NCBI GenBank assembly: GCA_004154925.1
Contig: QJNS01000185.1
Location: forward strand, 1 to 64,000
Source of the DNA: Monosporascus cannonballus
Lineage: Eukaryota > Ascomycota > Sordariomycetes > Xylariales
Direction: 5' to 3'
DNA length: 64,000 bases
The notes beneath the pieces were generated by a model. The model saw nothing but the letters and a program-made list of their open reading frames with translations. It was not told the origin of the DNA and made no database searches. The translations under genes were made by a program, and so were the position numbers. Position 1 is the first letter of the stretch. Every line of letters begins with the position of its first letter. This document shows positions 52,573-64,000 of the stretch, in pieces.

Positions 52573-52778
52573 TATAAAAATATAACCCCTATAAATATAA
52601 GGCTGGTAACCGACCAGTTACCGATCAGCCACCAATTTACTTACTAATATAAATCCACCATCTAGCAGCTAATAGAAAACGCCAAATAGAAATAATTTAA
52701 TATACTTACTTCTTGGAATCTGCTTTACGACTGATCGGAGATCACCTCACCCAGCTCACAGCTGTCCATTATCTTACA
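52573..52778 (+). repeat. 3' LTR of A2
   Basis: 206 bp. The first half is AT-mutated (TATAAAAATATAACCCC), but from about 52700 to the end it is essentially free of RIP changes (CTTCTTGGAATCTGC, CCCAGCTCACAGCTG) and ends ATTATCTTACA. Confidence 0.9.
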
Positions 52779-55700
52779 CTTTTACGAAAAGAAAATTAAT
52801 AAAGAAAAAATACGTTAATTTATAGAATATTTTTAAAACGATAATCAAAATAACGTATGATAAGATATAGTTATCAATGTGGGAAAATAATTTATTTAAT
52901 AAGGAAAACAATTATAACAAAACAAAAAATAATTGATATAATTCGAAGGAAAAGTACGCCGGTAATAACGATAAATATAATAACTTAATACGTTGAACGA
53001 AAAAATACAAAAAAGGTTTAATAAATTCGAAAAGAAATTTAAAAAAAGAGTTATTTGTAAAAAAGCCGTAAGATAACGAAATTTAAAAAAATTAAAGGGA
53101 ATTTCCGAAAAAAGTTTTAAATACGACGATAAAAGCCGTTAATAACTTTATTACTTTGGGTATACGAATAAAAACGTATTAGTATATTGCAATGGTAAAT
53201 TACGAAACTTTAGGCGGGAATTATATTCTACAGGACGTAATTAATAAATTTTAATTATTATAGACATATAAATTAGAACTTTATATAACAACGAATATCG
53301 AAAATCAGGAATTCGCTTACGATAACGGCAAAGTTATAAGCGAAATTAATTATTTCGAAATTTTTGTTAAAGGATAATATTAAATAATTAATTTCGATAT
53401 CGTTTTAGTGGAGAATTACGATATGATTTTAGGATTACCATGGATACGCCAGTACGGAATTTTGAGTAACGGTAAAACTGATCAAATAAAGTTTATTTTA
53501 TTTTTTATTAATAAATAAAAAAAATATTACGATCTCAATATTCGATCGATAATAACGAGAAATGAAAGCATAAGAATATAATAAATATCTTATTACCTAT
53601 AAGGACAAAACAAAAGAAAAAAACGGGTATTAAAGAAAAATACGACGTATTATTGCTATTATTAAAGCAAAATTAAAGCAATTAAATAATGATTTGAAAT
53701 AATCAAAACCGTAATCCAAAACTTAAAAAAAATTAATTAATATGTTATTATAATACCACAGATATAAGCAGTTTTTCAGAAAGGAGTTCGATACGAAGTT
53801 ACCAGAATATAACGAATAAAATTACGAAATAATCCTTAAGGAAAAATGTTTAATAAAGTCTTACCTTATTTATAATTTTAACAAAAAAAATTATATATTT
53901 TCAAAAAATACCTGGAAAATCGGTTACAAAAAGGTTAAATTTGATTTTCGAAGTTACTAGCAAAATATTCTATACTTTTCGTACCTAAAAACAATAGAAA
54001 ATTGCGATTTGTGGTTAATTATTAATAATTAAACGATATTACGGTTAAGGATCGGACATTATTGCCTTTAATTACGGAAATAAAAAACCGATTTTACGGA
54101 GCTAAATAGTTTATTACATTTCATCTTAGAAATGGATATAACCTTATTAAAATTAAAAAAGGATACGAATAAAAGATAATCTTTAGGACGAAATACGGAT
54201 TATTTAAGTATTTGGTTACGTTAATAGGATTTACGAACGTACTAGTAATTTTCTAACGGATAATAAACTATATGCTATAAAAATACCTCGATGTTTTCGT
54301 CGTTTGTTACCTTGACGACATTTTTATTTTCTTAAAAACGGAAAAAGTATACGCAGGATACGTTTATAAAATTCTTTAAGTTATACAAGATATGAAATTA
54401 CTTATTAAGGCAGAAAAAAATTAATTTTATAAACGGGAAATAGAATATCTGCGACATATTATTATCCTAAAATATATCAAAATAAACTTTAAGAAAATCG
54501 CTATAATTATAAAATAGCAGACGTTAACGATAGTTAAAAAAGTACAAGTATTTTTGAGATTCGTTAATTATTATAAGAAATTTATTCGAAACTTTAGCAT
54601 AATAACTATATCCTTAACGAATTTCGCGGAAAAAAAAGAATTTAAATAGATACCAAATACGAAAAAGGTATTTTAAAATATTAAAAATGCGATTACTAGC
54701 AAGCTAGTATTAATTATGTACGATTTAAATCGTTTTGTTAAATTAAAAACCGATATTTGGGATTATGCGTTAAACGTAATAATTGGATAATAAGATAATT
54801 AAGGTAAATTACATTTTATTTTATTGTTTTCGTGCAAATTAAAGAAACCGAATTTAATTACGGCATTCCAGATAAAGAGTTTATAACCATTATTATGGCA
54901 TTTCGAAAGTTTAGGCATTTTCTAACGAGAAATTTATATTAGGTTAAGATTTATACGGATTATTAAAACTTTACCCGATTTATTACAACTAAGGAGTTTA
55001 TAAGATAATAACTTTATTACGCGGAAAAATTGGCGAATTTCGACTTTATTATTATTAATAAAAAAGGCCTAAAAATAATAAAGTAAATATCTTAAGTAAA
55101 TAATTAAACTTCGAAAAAAAATAAATTAAAATTAATTACATAATTTTCGATATGATTATAAAAACATATTTACGCCCGCTATAAATTATGATAATTCGGG
55201 TAATACCTTTCGATATATATTAAAAGATTTAATAATATAATAATAATTTTCCAAAAAAAACCCAAAAAAAACAACAAATAAGATATAAATACCAGAAAAA
55301 TATCGGAAAGATTTAATACGAAATATATACGAATATCAGTTATACGGATATCCAAGGATTTATAAAATCTTAAAACTGTTTTAACGTATATATTCCTTTT
55401 TTAAAATAAAATTAACGGCATAGAAAATTATACGACAATGCAATATTTGCGCCAAAATAAAGATTTGACGATATAAGTTATACAGAAAGTTACAGTCATT
55501 ACCAGTTATAAAACGATTATAACATTTAATTATATTCGATTTTATTATAAAATTTCCAATATTAAAAAACCCAGCTATAAGAATACATTATAACAGTATT
55601 TTCGTATTTGTCGACTGATTTACGAAATTTCTTTATTTTTTTATTATATTACGAAAATATAAACGCCGAACAAATAATATATTTTTTAGATATATTTTTA

Positions 55701-56564
55701 ATATATACGGATTATTAATAAAAATTATTTTAAATATAGGATCCATATTCGTATTTAAATTTTAATACAGTTTTATAACATAAATCGATTTGAATTATAA
55801 GTTATTTAACGTATTTAAACTTTAAATAAACAAATAAACGGAATAAATAAATTAAATTTGAAATATTTATTTACGATATTATATTCATTACAAATATAAT
55901 AATCAAGTTAAAAAATTACTAATTATATAATTAACTTATAATATTAGTTATTACGAAAATATTAAGATAATATTAACGAACGAAAATTTTAGTTTAATAT
56001 TAAAAGTTTACAAAAAAATATACGATAACGGTTTAATTAATATTAAAATAATTCATACATCAGAATAATTACGATAATTATATTAGAAAATAAAAATAAA
56101 ACTGGAATTCGTACGAAATTAAATAAGCATATATTATAATTAAAGAAATTAGAAAAATTAATTTTCGAATAAAAGAAAATAATTATTTTCGTTATTAAAA
56201 ATATTTAAATAAAACGGTTTAATAAAAATTCGATTTTAATTACATTTATTTATATAAAATTATTAAAAAAAATTTCAGAAAACAATTATTAATTAAGACT
56301 TTTACTAAAAGTTAAATTCTATCTAATGTTTTACGTTTTTTTGCTTAAATTAACAATAAACATAATTAAGGTATATACGGTATAAAACGACATAAAAATA
56401 AAGGACGAATAAACGTACGAAATGGAAAGAATATTCGACATAAAAAAATAAAACGGATTTACCTAATACCTAATTAAGTGGAAAAAGTACCCGGATTCCG
56501 AAAACATCTGGGAACCTGCTAAAAATCTTATTAACGCCTAATACCTGTTAAAAAACTTTTACCA

Positions 56565-56710
56565 GCAATAACGGGCGCGTCCCAGTTAACAGCCGACTAA
56601 TCGGTAGCCGGGATATCGGGCCAGTCGGCCATAACCTACGCTAACGTAATAACCGTAACGGCAGCTTCCAGTTGTTCTTATTCCCGATATTCTTATTTTT
56701 TCAATTTATT
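56565..56710 (+). other. GC-richer segment in the 3' region of B2
   Basis: A stretch including ACGGGCGCGTCCCAG and CAGTCGGCCATAACC stands out from the AT-rich surroundings, between integrase and the 3' LTR. B1 (after about 42300) and B3 (after about 63340) have different sequences at this place, so the 3' non-pol region varies between subfamilies. No function assigned. Confidence 0.5.
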
Positions 56711-57226
56711 TAGAGATTAAAACTTACGTTATACCATAGTAACGCCTTTTGAACGAACTAACGCCTTTTATTTACCTAAACGAATAAAACGAGAAAAAGT
56801 TTTATTTATTTTTTTTAATAACGACATTAAGCTTTAAGATAAAGCCGTTAAAACATTAGTAATCGTTTTTCGGCAAACGTTTTCTTACGTTCCAAATATT
56901 AATGCTTTTAATAAATATTTTGCAAAACAAAATGGGTACGCCAGTACTATTATAGGACCGATTTCGATTAATATATTTTTTATACCTTAAAACGTTTTTT
57001 ATTATTTTACGCCTAATATTTTTCGAAAAATAATAAAAATAAAATATAATTTCGTAGCCGAATTCGTTAAAGGCTTTTACGAAATTAACGCGATAAACGG
57101 TAAAAGAACGAAAAATACAACGAATGTTGGAAATACGAGACAACATAATTAAAAACAAAAAAGGGGTACTTATTAAACGAAAAAAAAAGAAATCTTAAAA
57201 ACAAGATTTTTGGAAAAGGAAAATCG

Positions 57227-57602
57227 TATTACGACTTAACAAGCTTCGGTCTCAAGAAACGGTCAAATAAGAATTATACGGGTTATTCCTGGGGTTACGT
57301 AACGGTAATTATTATTAAACCGGTAATTATTAATAATTAGAGGTAATCCTAAATAATTATGATTATTATTAGCTACGTAATTATAAGTAATTAAGCCAAA
57401 AAGAAAAAAGATATATACGTTTATTATTCCCATAATTTAAATAACTTTAGCTTGTAATATAATATTGTTATCTAAGGTATCCTTGGAATTACGAAATGTA
57501 ATATAATTATTATATCTATTGTTCAGATTCCCACGATACTCCTGCCAATATAAACCCGTACGACTAAGGTTTAATAATTAGTTAAACCCCCTAGCCGTCA
57601 CA
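57227..57602 (+). repeat. 3' LTR of B2
   Basis: 376 bp beginning TATTACGACTTAACAAGC (RIP form of the 5' LTR start) and ending CTAGCCGTCACA. The last about 120 bp keep much more GC than the middle. It is followed directly by ATTCG. Confidence 0.85.
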
Positions 57603-57620
57603 ATTCGATTATTTCGTTTT
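57603..57620 (+). mobile_element. 18-bp fragment of Fot1-like copy 2
   Basis: The whole gap between B2 and B3 is ATTCGATTATTTCGTTTT. It matches Fot1-like copy 1 at 15629-15646 at every position once four C-to-T or G-to-A changes in copy 1 are allowed. Its first five bases repeat 36512-36516. Confidence 0.85.
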
Positions 57621-57999
57621 TGTTACGACCCAACCCAAGATCGGCTACGAAAACGGTCGGACCCACAAAAAAACCACGTGATTTGGATCTCTCTTAGCAT
57701 CAAAATTTAAATAAATCCATACAAAACTAACCGAATCCAATAACATTAAATCTTTAATAATATCAAGATTTAATAAAGATCTAATTAACTTATAAAGATA
57801 TATACGCTTACTAATTCCATAATTTAAATAACTTTAATTTATAACATTCATTAATACTAATCGTTTATAATAAGGTATTTCCGATATTAAGAAACATAAT
57901 ACGTTATTATATTTATTGCTTAAATTTCTACGATATTTCTGTTAACATAAACCCGTCGACTTAAGGTTTAATAATTAGTTAAACCGCTTAGCCATTATA
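57621..57999 (+). repeat. 5' LTR of B3
   Basis: 379 bp beginning TGTTACGACCCAACCCAAG; its U3 (ACCACGTGATTTGGATC) is unlike those of B1, B2 and B4, but from about 57790 it follows the shared B-family LTR sequence. Confidence 0.87.
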
Positions 58000-60900
58000 C
58001 GTTATAAGCTTTTATTCAGTAATACCATCAAACGTTAAGTAATATTTAATATTGTTAAAATATCGACCAACATTTAAGAAACCCTTATTTAGCAAATTTA
58101 GGCTCGAATTCGGAAGTTGGAAAAAGAAGTTTGATAATTTAGGGCTACGTTACTTATTTAACCCTCTTTCGCCCGTATAAAGCCAAAAAAGCCAGAACCC
58201 TATAATAAAAAAAGCAACCCTTAAATCTTTTTAACTTAGGCACGAGTTTACTTTCGCTTTTTAAACTTTAACGACCTAGCGGATATAGTCCTAGCAATAA
58301 GAACATACCTAACAGGAAATGCGGCTGATTAATTTAAACCCATTATAAGAAATTTCCTGGAAATAAAAAAAGCAAATAAGAAAAATTTTACTAATAAATT
58401 TTTTTAATTTATACCAATTTCAAAAATAAAGTACGCGATAATTTCGGCAATCCGGATAAAAAACGATTAACGGCTTAACAACTTTTGCAATTCCAACAAA
58501 AAAGATTTACGTCCAAGTACGCCATAACCTTCAAAAATCTTGCGGTTAAGGCCGGATAAAAAAACGATAAAGCCCATATCCTTATCGATATGTTTTACAA
58601 AGGGCTAAAAAATAATATAAAAAATGAAATTATTCAGATTAAGCACCTAATTACCTTGGACCGGTATATCGCAAAAGTAATTAAAATTAATAACCGACAA
58701 TTTAAAAAACGACAAAAAAAATAATACGCCTTACGTTCGGGATATAAGTCCAACAAGGGAAAAAAACGAAACGTACCCCTTATTTCTTATAGAACGGCGC
58801 TAGGACTTATGGAACTCGGCGCTACCCACAGACAAAATTGGAACCAGATTAAATACTTTAACTATGGCAAAACGGGACATAAGGCCTACAAATGTAAAAA
58901 ACCCAAAAAGTTACGACAAAATAACTAAATCCCTATACCGGAAAAACAGTCCAAGAATAACCAAAAAAATAATAATAAAGCTATTAACATAATCCAAACC
59001 AAGTACGCATCAGGCCCCAAGCAAAAAGTCTAACAAAAACCATTACGACAAAAGATTCGACGAAAAATACAAAAAGCCAAAAAGCTGGCTTAATAGGCAT
59101 TACGAATACGGCAAAAAACGTTATAAAGATAATTATGCGAATATTAGAATTAAATAGAACAAGTTTATTCCGGAACACTTAATTAATACGGCAAAATATA
59201 TGCTATATTTTGTCGACGACGAGAATATCCCGATTACGAGGAATGGAAATAACATATTTACGTACGAATTACCTGCATATACTATAAAGAATTCGATTTT
59301 CCAAACCGTACCGGACATAATAAAAATAATAAATAATAATATTGACAATTTCGAACCATAACCCCAGGAAATATCCAGCAATTAGCCGAAATAAAAAATT
59401 AGCCCGAAAAAAAATAATACTCCTAGGAACACCCCTTTTGTCATTATAGATAATATAACCACCAAACGGAAAAAAAGTTAATCCAGCGTACGGTAAAAAA
59501 TTATTATTAAAAAATTATTACGGACCTTTATTTTTAATTAATATTTATTACAGATTTTTACGAAAAAAAAGTTATTAAAGAAAAAATATGTTAATTTACA
59601 AAAGATTTTTGGAATAATAACCAAAATAACGCATAATAGGATATAGTCCCAAACATAAAAAAACAATTTATTCGAGAAGGAAAAAAAGTATAACAGAATT
59701 AAAAGAAATTAATACGGCTTAAAAAAACAATATACCGATAACAACAACAAATATAACAGTTTAACGCGCTATATACAAAAATACAGATAAAGCTCGATAA
59801 ACTCGAATAGGAATTAAAAGAAAAAGGTTACCTGTAAAAAAGCCGCAAGATAACGAAACCCGGAAAAATTAAAAAAAAACTCCTAAAAAAAGCTTTAAAC
59901 GTGATAATAAGAAATGTTAATAACCTTATCACCTTAAAAATACGAATCGGAACGTACTAGTATACCATAATAATAAATTACGAAGTTCTGGGCGGAAATT
60001 ATATTACACTAAACGTAATTAATAAGCTTAAATTGCTATAAAGATATAAATTAAAACCTTATATAACGACGAATACCGAAGGTTAGGAATTTATTTACGA
60101 TAACGGAAAAATTATACGCAAAATTAATCACTTCGAGATTTTTATCTAAGAACGATACCAGACGGTTAATTTCGACATCGTTCTATTCGGGAATTACGAT
60201 ATGATCTTAAGATTACTATAAATACACCACTACGGAATTTTAATTAACGGCGGAATTGGCCAAGTAAAATTCACTTTATTCCTTATTAATAAATACAAAA
60301 AAAAATTAAAATCTTAACATTCGATCAATAATAGCAACAAATACAAGCATAAAAATACGACAAATATCTTACTACGCAAAGGAACAAAATATTAAAAAAA
60401 ACGGGCATCAAAAAAAATACGACATATTATTATTACCATCAAAACGAAACTAAAGCAATTAAATAACGATTTAAAATAACAAAAATAACAGCCCAAGAAA
60501 TTAGAAAATTTAACCAATATACCACTATAATACCACAGATAAAAATAGCTCTTTAAGAAGAAACTTGATACAAAATTACCAGAACATAACAAATAGGATT
60601 ACGAAATAATCCTTAAAAAAAGATCTTCGACAAAGTTTTACCCCATTTACAACCTTAATAAAAACGAATTACGCACTTTCAGAAAATACCTGGAAAATCG
60701 GCTATAAAAAAATAAATTCGACCTTCGAAATCACCAGCAGAATACCTTATATTCTTCGTATCAAAAAAAAATAAAAAATTACGACTTATAGTTAACTATC
60801 GACAATTAAATAATATCATTATTAGAAATCGAACATTATTACCCCTAATTACGAAAATAAAAAACCAACTTCATAAAGCCAAATAATTCATAACATTTAA

Positions 60901-63900
60901 TCTTAAAAATAAATACAACCTTATTAAAATTAAGAAAAAAAATAAATAAAAAATAGCTTTTAAGAAAAAAATACGGATTATTTAAATATTTGGTTACATT
61001 AATAGGACTTACGAACGTACCAGTAACCTTTTAGCAGATAGTTAACTACGTATTACGAAAATACCTTAATATTTTTGTCGTTTGTTATCTCGACAACATT
61101 CTTATTTTCTCGGAAACAAAAAAAACATACGCAAAATACGTTCATAAAGTTCTTTAAGCTTTACAGAACCCAAAACTATTTATTAACGCAAAAAAAAATT
61201 AATTCCATATATAAAAAATAAAATATCTGGGATATATTATTATCCCAGGACATAATAAGATAAACCCAAAAAAATCGCTGCAATTACAAAATGGCAAACG
61301 CCAAAAACAATCAAAAAGATATAAGCATTCCTTGGATTCGTCAACTATTACAGGAAATTTATTCGAAACTTTAGCAAAATAACTATATCCTTAACAAATC
61401 TTACGAAAAAAAATTAAATAAACGTCAAATACGGAAAAAATATTTTAAAATATTAAAAATACGATTATTAACAAGCCAGTACTAATTATATACAATTTAA
61501 ACCGCCTTATTAAGTTAAAAACCGATACTTTAAATTACGTATTAAATGCAGTAATTAGATAACAAAATAATTAAGGCAAATTATACCCTATTACATTTTT
61601 TTCATACAAATTAAAAAAAGCCGAATTTAATTACGGTATTTTAAACAAAAAATTTATAGCTATTATTATGACATTTCGGGAATTTAAGCACTTTTTAAAA
61701 GGAAACTTATACCAGGTTAAAGTTTATACGGATTATTAAAATTTTACCCGATTTACCACGACCAAAAAACTTACAAAATAATAACTTCGTTACGCGAAAA
61801 TATTGGCGAACTTCGATTTCGTTATTATCTACAAAAAAAATTAAAGAACGGCAGAGCAAATACCTTAAGTAAGCAACCAAACCTCGCAAAAAAATTAATT
61901 AAGATTAATTATACAATTTTTAATACCATCATAAAAAGATATTTACGCTTACGACAAATTATAACGATTTAAGCAATACCTTCCGATATATACTAAAAAA
62001 TCCAGCAATATAATAATAATTTTCCAAAAAAACAAAAAATAAATAAAATGCAAATTCCAGAAAAATATCAAAAAGATTTAATACGAAAAATATACGAACA
62101 TCAATTACATAAACATCCAAGGATCCATAAAACCCTAAAGCGACTTTAACGCACATATTCCTTTTCTAAAACGAAATTAACGGTACAAAAAATCATACGG
62201 CAATACAATATTTACGTTAAAGCAAAGGCTTGACGACATAAACCATACGGAAAATTACAGCCATTACCAATCGCAAAACGACCATAATATTTAATCACAT
62301 TCGACTTTATCACTAAGCTTTTTATATTAAAAAATCCAGCTACCGGAATATACTACGACAGCATTTTCGTAATCGTCGACCAATTCACAAAATTTTCCTA
62401 TTTTCTACCATATTATAAGGATATAAACGCCGAATAATTAACATATATTTTCTTTAAACATATTTTTAACATATACGGATTACCAATAAAAATCATATTA
62501 AACAAAAGATCAATATTTGCATTTAAATTTTGGCAAGGCCTTATAATATAAATCGGCCTAAATTATAAATTATCCAACGTATTTAAAGCTTAAACGGATA
62601 AATAAACAAAATAAATAAATTAAACTTTAAAAACTTACTTACAATATTATATTAATTACAAACAAAATAATTAGGTTAAAAATTACTTATTACTTAATTA
62701 ACTTATAATACCAGCTATTACGAAAGCATTAAAATAATACTTACAAACTTAAACTTTAGTTTTATTTTAAAATTTTACAAAAAAATACGTAATAACGGTT
62801 TAATCAATATCAAAACAATCCTTACGTTAAAACAATTACGATAATTATACCAAAAAATAAAAACAAAACTAAAATTCGTACGAAATCAGATAAATAAATA
62901 CTATAACCAAAAAAGGTTAAAAAAATGAACTTTCAAAAAAGGGGAAATAATTTTTTTCGTTACAAAAAACATTTAAACGAAACGACCCAGCCAAAAACTC
63001 GATTTTAAATATATTAGTCCATACAAAATCGCTAAAAAAATCTCAAAAAACAACTACCAATTAAAACTTCCACCAAAAGTCAAATTCCATTCAATTTTTT
63101 ATATTTCTTGATTCGAATTAATAACAAATATAATCAAAATGCATACGGTACAAAACGATATAAAAATAAAAGACGAATAAACCTACGAAATGGAGAAAAT
63201 ACTTAATATACGAAAACAAAACGGACTTACCCAGTACCTAATTAAATAGAAAAAATACCCAGATTCCGAAAACACCTAAAAACCCGCCAAAAATCTTATT
63301 AGCGCCTAATGCCTATTAAAAAACTTTCACTAGCGGCAACGGAATTACCAAAAAAAAACTTCCCAATTAAGGTTATCAGGAATAAACCAGTTAAGGAAAG
63401 CAAAAAATAATACGGGAAACGGAACCTCGGCCTCCGTATATTCCTGCTTATCTAGCTTATCCATTAACTAAAGTCCGCAATTAACAATTTTAACTCCCTT
63501 AACGTAAAGAAACTTTTTTGACGACGAAAACGAAAAAGGTAATTAATAATCTCGTCGATATCACGCTATTTGCGTACCAAATCCTTTTTCAATTCTTGCT
63601 AAAGGCGTAAAAACGTCTTTTTAGCAATAATTTTTTCGCGATTTAACCGATTTTTTTCCTCCTTAATACGACGTAGGAAATCAATTAGGACGCCAGAACC
63701 ATCGCAGCGATAACAGTTCTTAATACATTTGTTATAACGACGAATTTCTTTAATCATTTAACATTTTATACCATTTTCGAAACAAAGCATATATAACATA
63801 ACTTCAAAACCAAATTTAACAATATAAATAGCCAGGGAATCTAGGCTTTCTTTCTGATTAGGACGATTACGAAACTTACGGTTAGCAATACGACCTACCA

Positions 63901-63969
63901 TAATAAAGAAAAATAACTTACCAGGAAAGAAAATCTTTAAAAATAAAGATCTTAGGAAAAAGGAGATCA

Positions 63970-64000
63970 TATTACGACCTAACCCAAGATCGGCCACGAA
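63970..64000 (+). repeat. Start of the 3' LTR of B3
   Basis: TATTACGACCTAACCCAAG matches the first bases of the B3 5' LTR except for the expected G-to-A and C-to-T changes; it is cut by the window end. Confidence 0.85.

Larger units (their letters stand above)
45405..52778 (+). mobile_element. Ty3/Gypsy-like LTR retrotransposon, family A, copy A2, nested in B2
   Basis: About 7.37 kb with LTRs at each end, homologous to A1 along its length. The host sequence CTTTTA occurs on both sides (45400-45405 and 52779-52784) and once, as TTTTTA, at the matching site in B3, so this is a clean insertion with a 5-6 bp duplication. More heavily mutated than A1 inside: RT motif YLNN at about 48150, and the integrase core VDRFTK now INCFTK at about 49942-49960. 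Confidence 0.92.
43285..57602 (+). mobile_element. Ty3/Gypsy-like LTR retrotransposon, family B, copy B2 (interrupted by A2)
   Basis: LTRs at 43285-43657 and 57227-57602. Removing A2 leaves about 6.9 kb, close to B1. Both halves align with the uninterrupted B3, and the A2 junction falls at B3 about 59555-59562. Landmarks: RT CYLDDIFIF at about 54305-54331 and integrase VDxFTKF at about 55600-55640 with Arg changed to a stop (TGA). The U3 region differs from those of B1, B3 and B4. After the 3' LTR comes ATTCG, the duplication that belongs to B1's insertion. Confidence 0.87.
57621..64000 (+). mobile_element. Ty3/Gypsy-like LTR retrotransposon, family B, copy B3 (runs off window)
   Basis: 5' LTR 57621-57999; the first 31 bp of the 3' LTR are visible at 63970-64000. 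Landmarks: nearly intact zinc knuckle YFNYGKTGHKAYKC at about 58857, protease-like INYEVLGGNYIT at about 59967, RT motif CYLDNILIF at 61083-61109 (second Asp now Asn), integrase VIVDQFTKFSYFLPYY at about 62369-62416. It is uninterrupted and so serves as reference for B1, B2 and B4. Confidence 0.88.

Noticed and set aside
55000..63997. Many 60-100 codon minus-strand frames in the B elements
   Set aside because: They are antisense to recognisable gag-pol remnants; RIP of the plus-strand frames creates AT-rich shadows.

Overview
The window reads as a nuclear segment of a filamentous ascomycete (Pezizomycotina) with a two-compartment genome. About 52 kb is extremely AT-rich, packed with decayed transposons whose coding frames are full of TAA/TAG and whose differences between copies are C-to-T and G-to-A. 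That is the signature of repeat-induced point mutation (RIP). One GC-balanced island (about 5.3-15.0 kb) carries the only convincing host genes, with short introns (52, 56 and 154 bp) that fit such a fungus. I do not assign a species.

Layout. 1-5273: a Ty3/Gypsy-like element (family B, copy B4) on the minus strand, cut by the window edge, with its 5' LTR at 4850-5273. 5274-15046: the gene island. It holds one complete four-exon gene on the minus strand (6405-11082) for an NFX1-type zinc-finger SF1 helicase of the Hrr1/SAD-3 type, a component of RNA silencing. It also holds a SnoaL-like gene on the minus strand (14507 to about 14989) whose 5' end abuts a transposon. 15047-17091: a Fot1/pogo-like DNA transposon with terminal inverted repeats, itself carrying a short MITE-like insert that escaped RIP. 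17683-25137: a full-length Ty3/Gypsy-like element (family A, copy A1) with LTRs of about 205 bp and a 5-bp target duplication. 25143-35489: about 10 kb of RIP-like AT-rich sequence I cannot assign. 35490-35931: a short GC-normal remnant. 35932-64000: a nest, in which a second Fot1-like copy was split by B1 (5-bp duplication ATTCG), B2 sits in B1's 3' LTR, A2 sits inside B2, and B3 landed in the Fot1 remnant 18 bp further on and runs off the window.

How it fits together. The intact gene probably acts in RNA-directed silencing, while the surrounding sequence records another genome defence, RIP. The segments that escaped RIP (short inserts, unique flanks, the outer parts of 3' LTRs, some U3 regions) allow the insertion history to be reconstructed and give a prediction for what lies just beyond position 64000. 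I found no tRNA, rRNA, CRISPR array or gene cluster. I did not find a convincing new biological system; the most informative material is the nested-insertion history and the SnoaL-like gene that has apparently lost its first exon.
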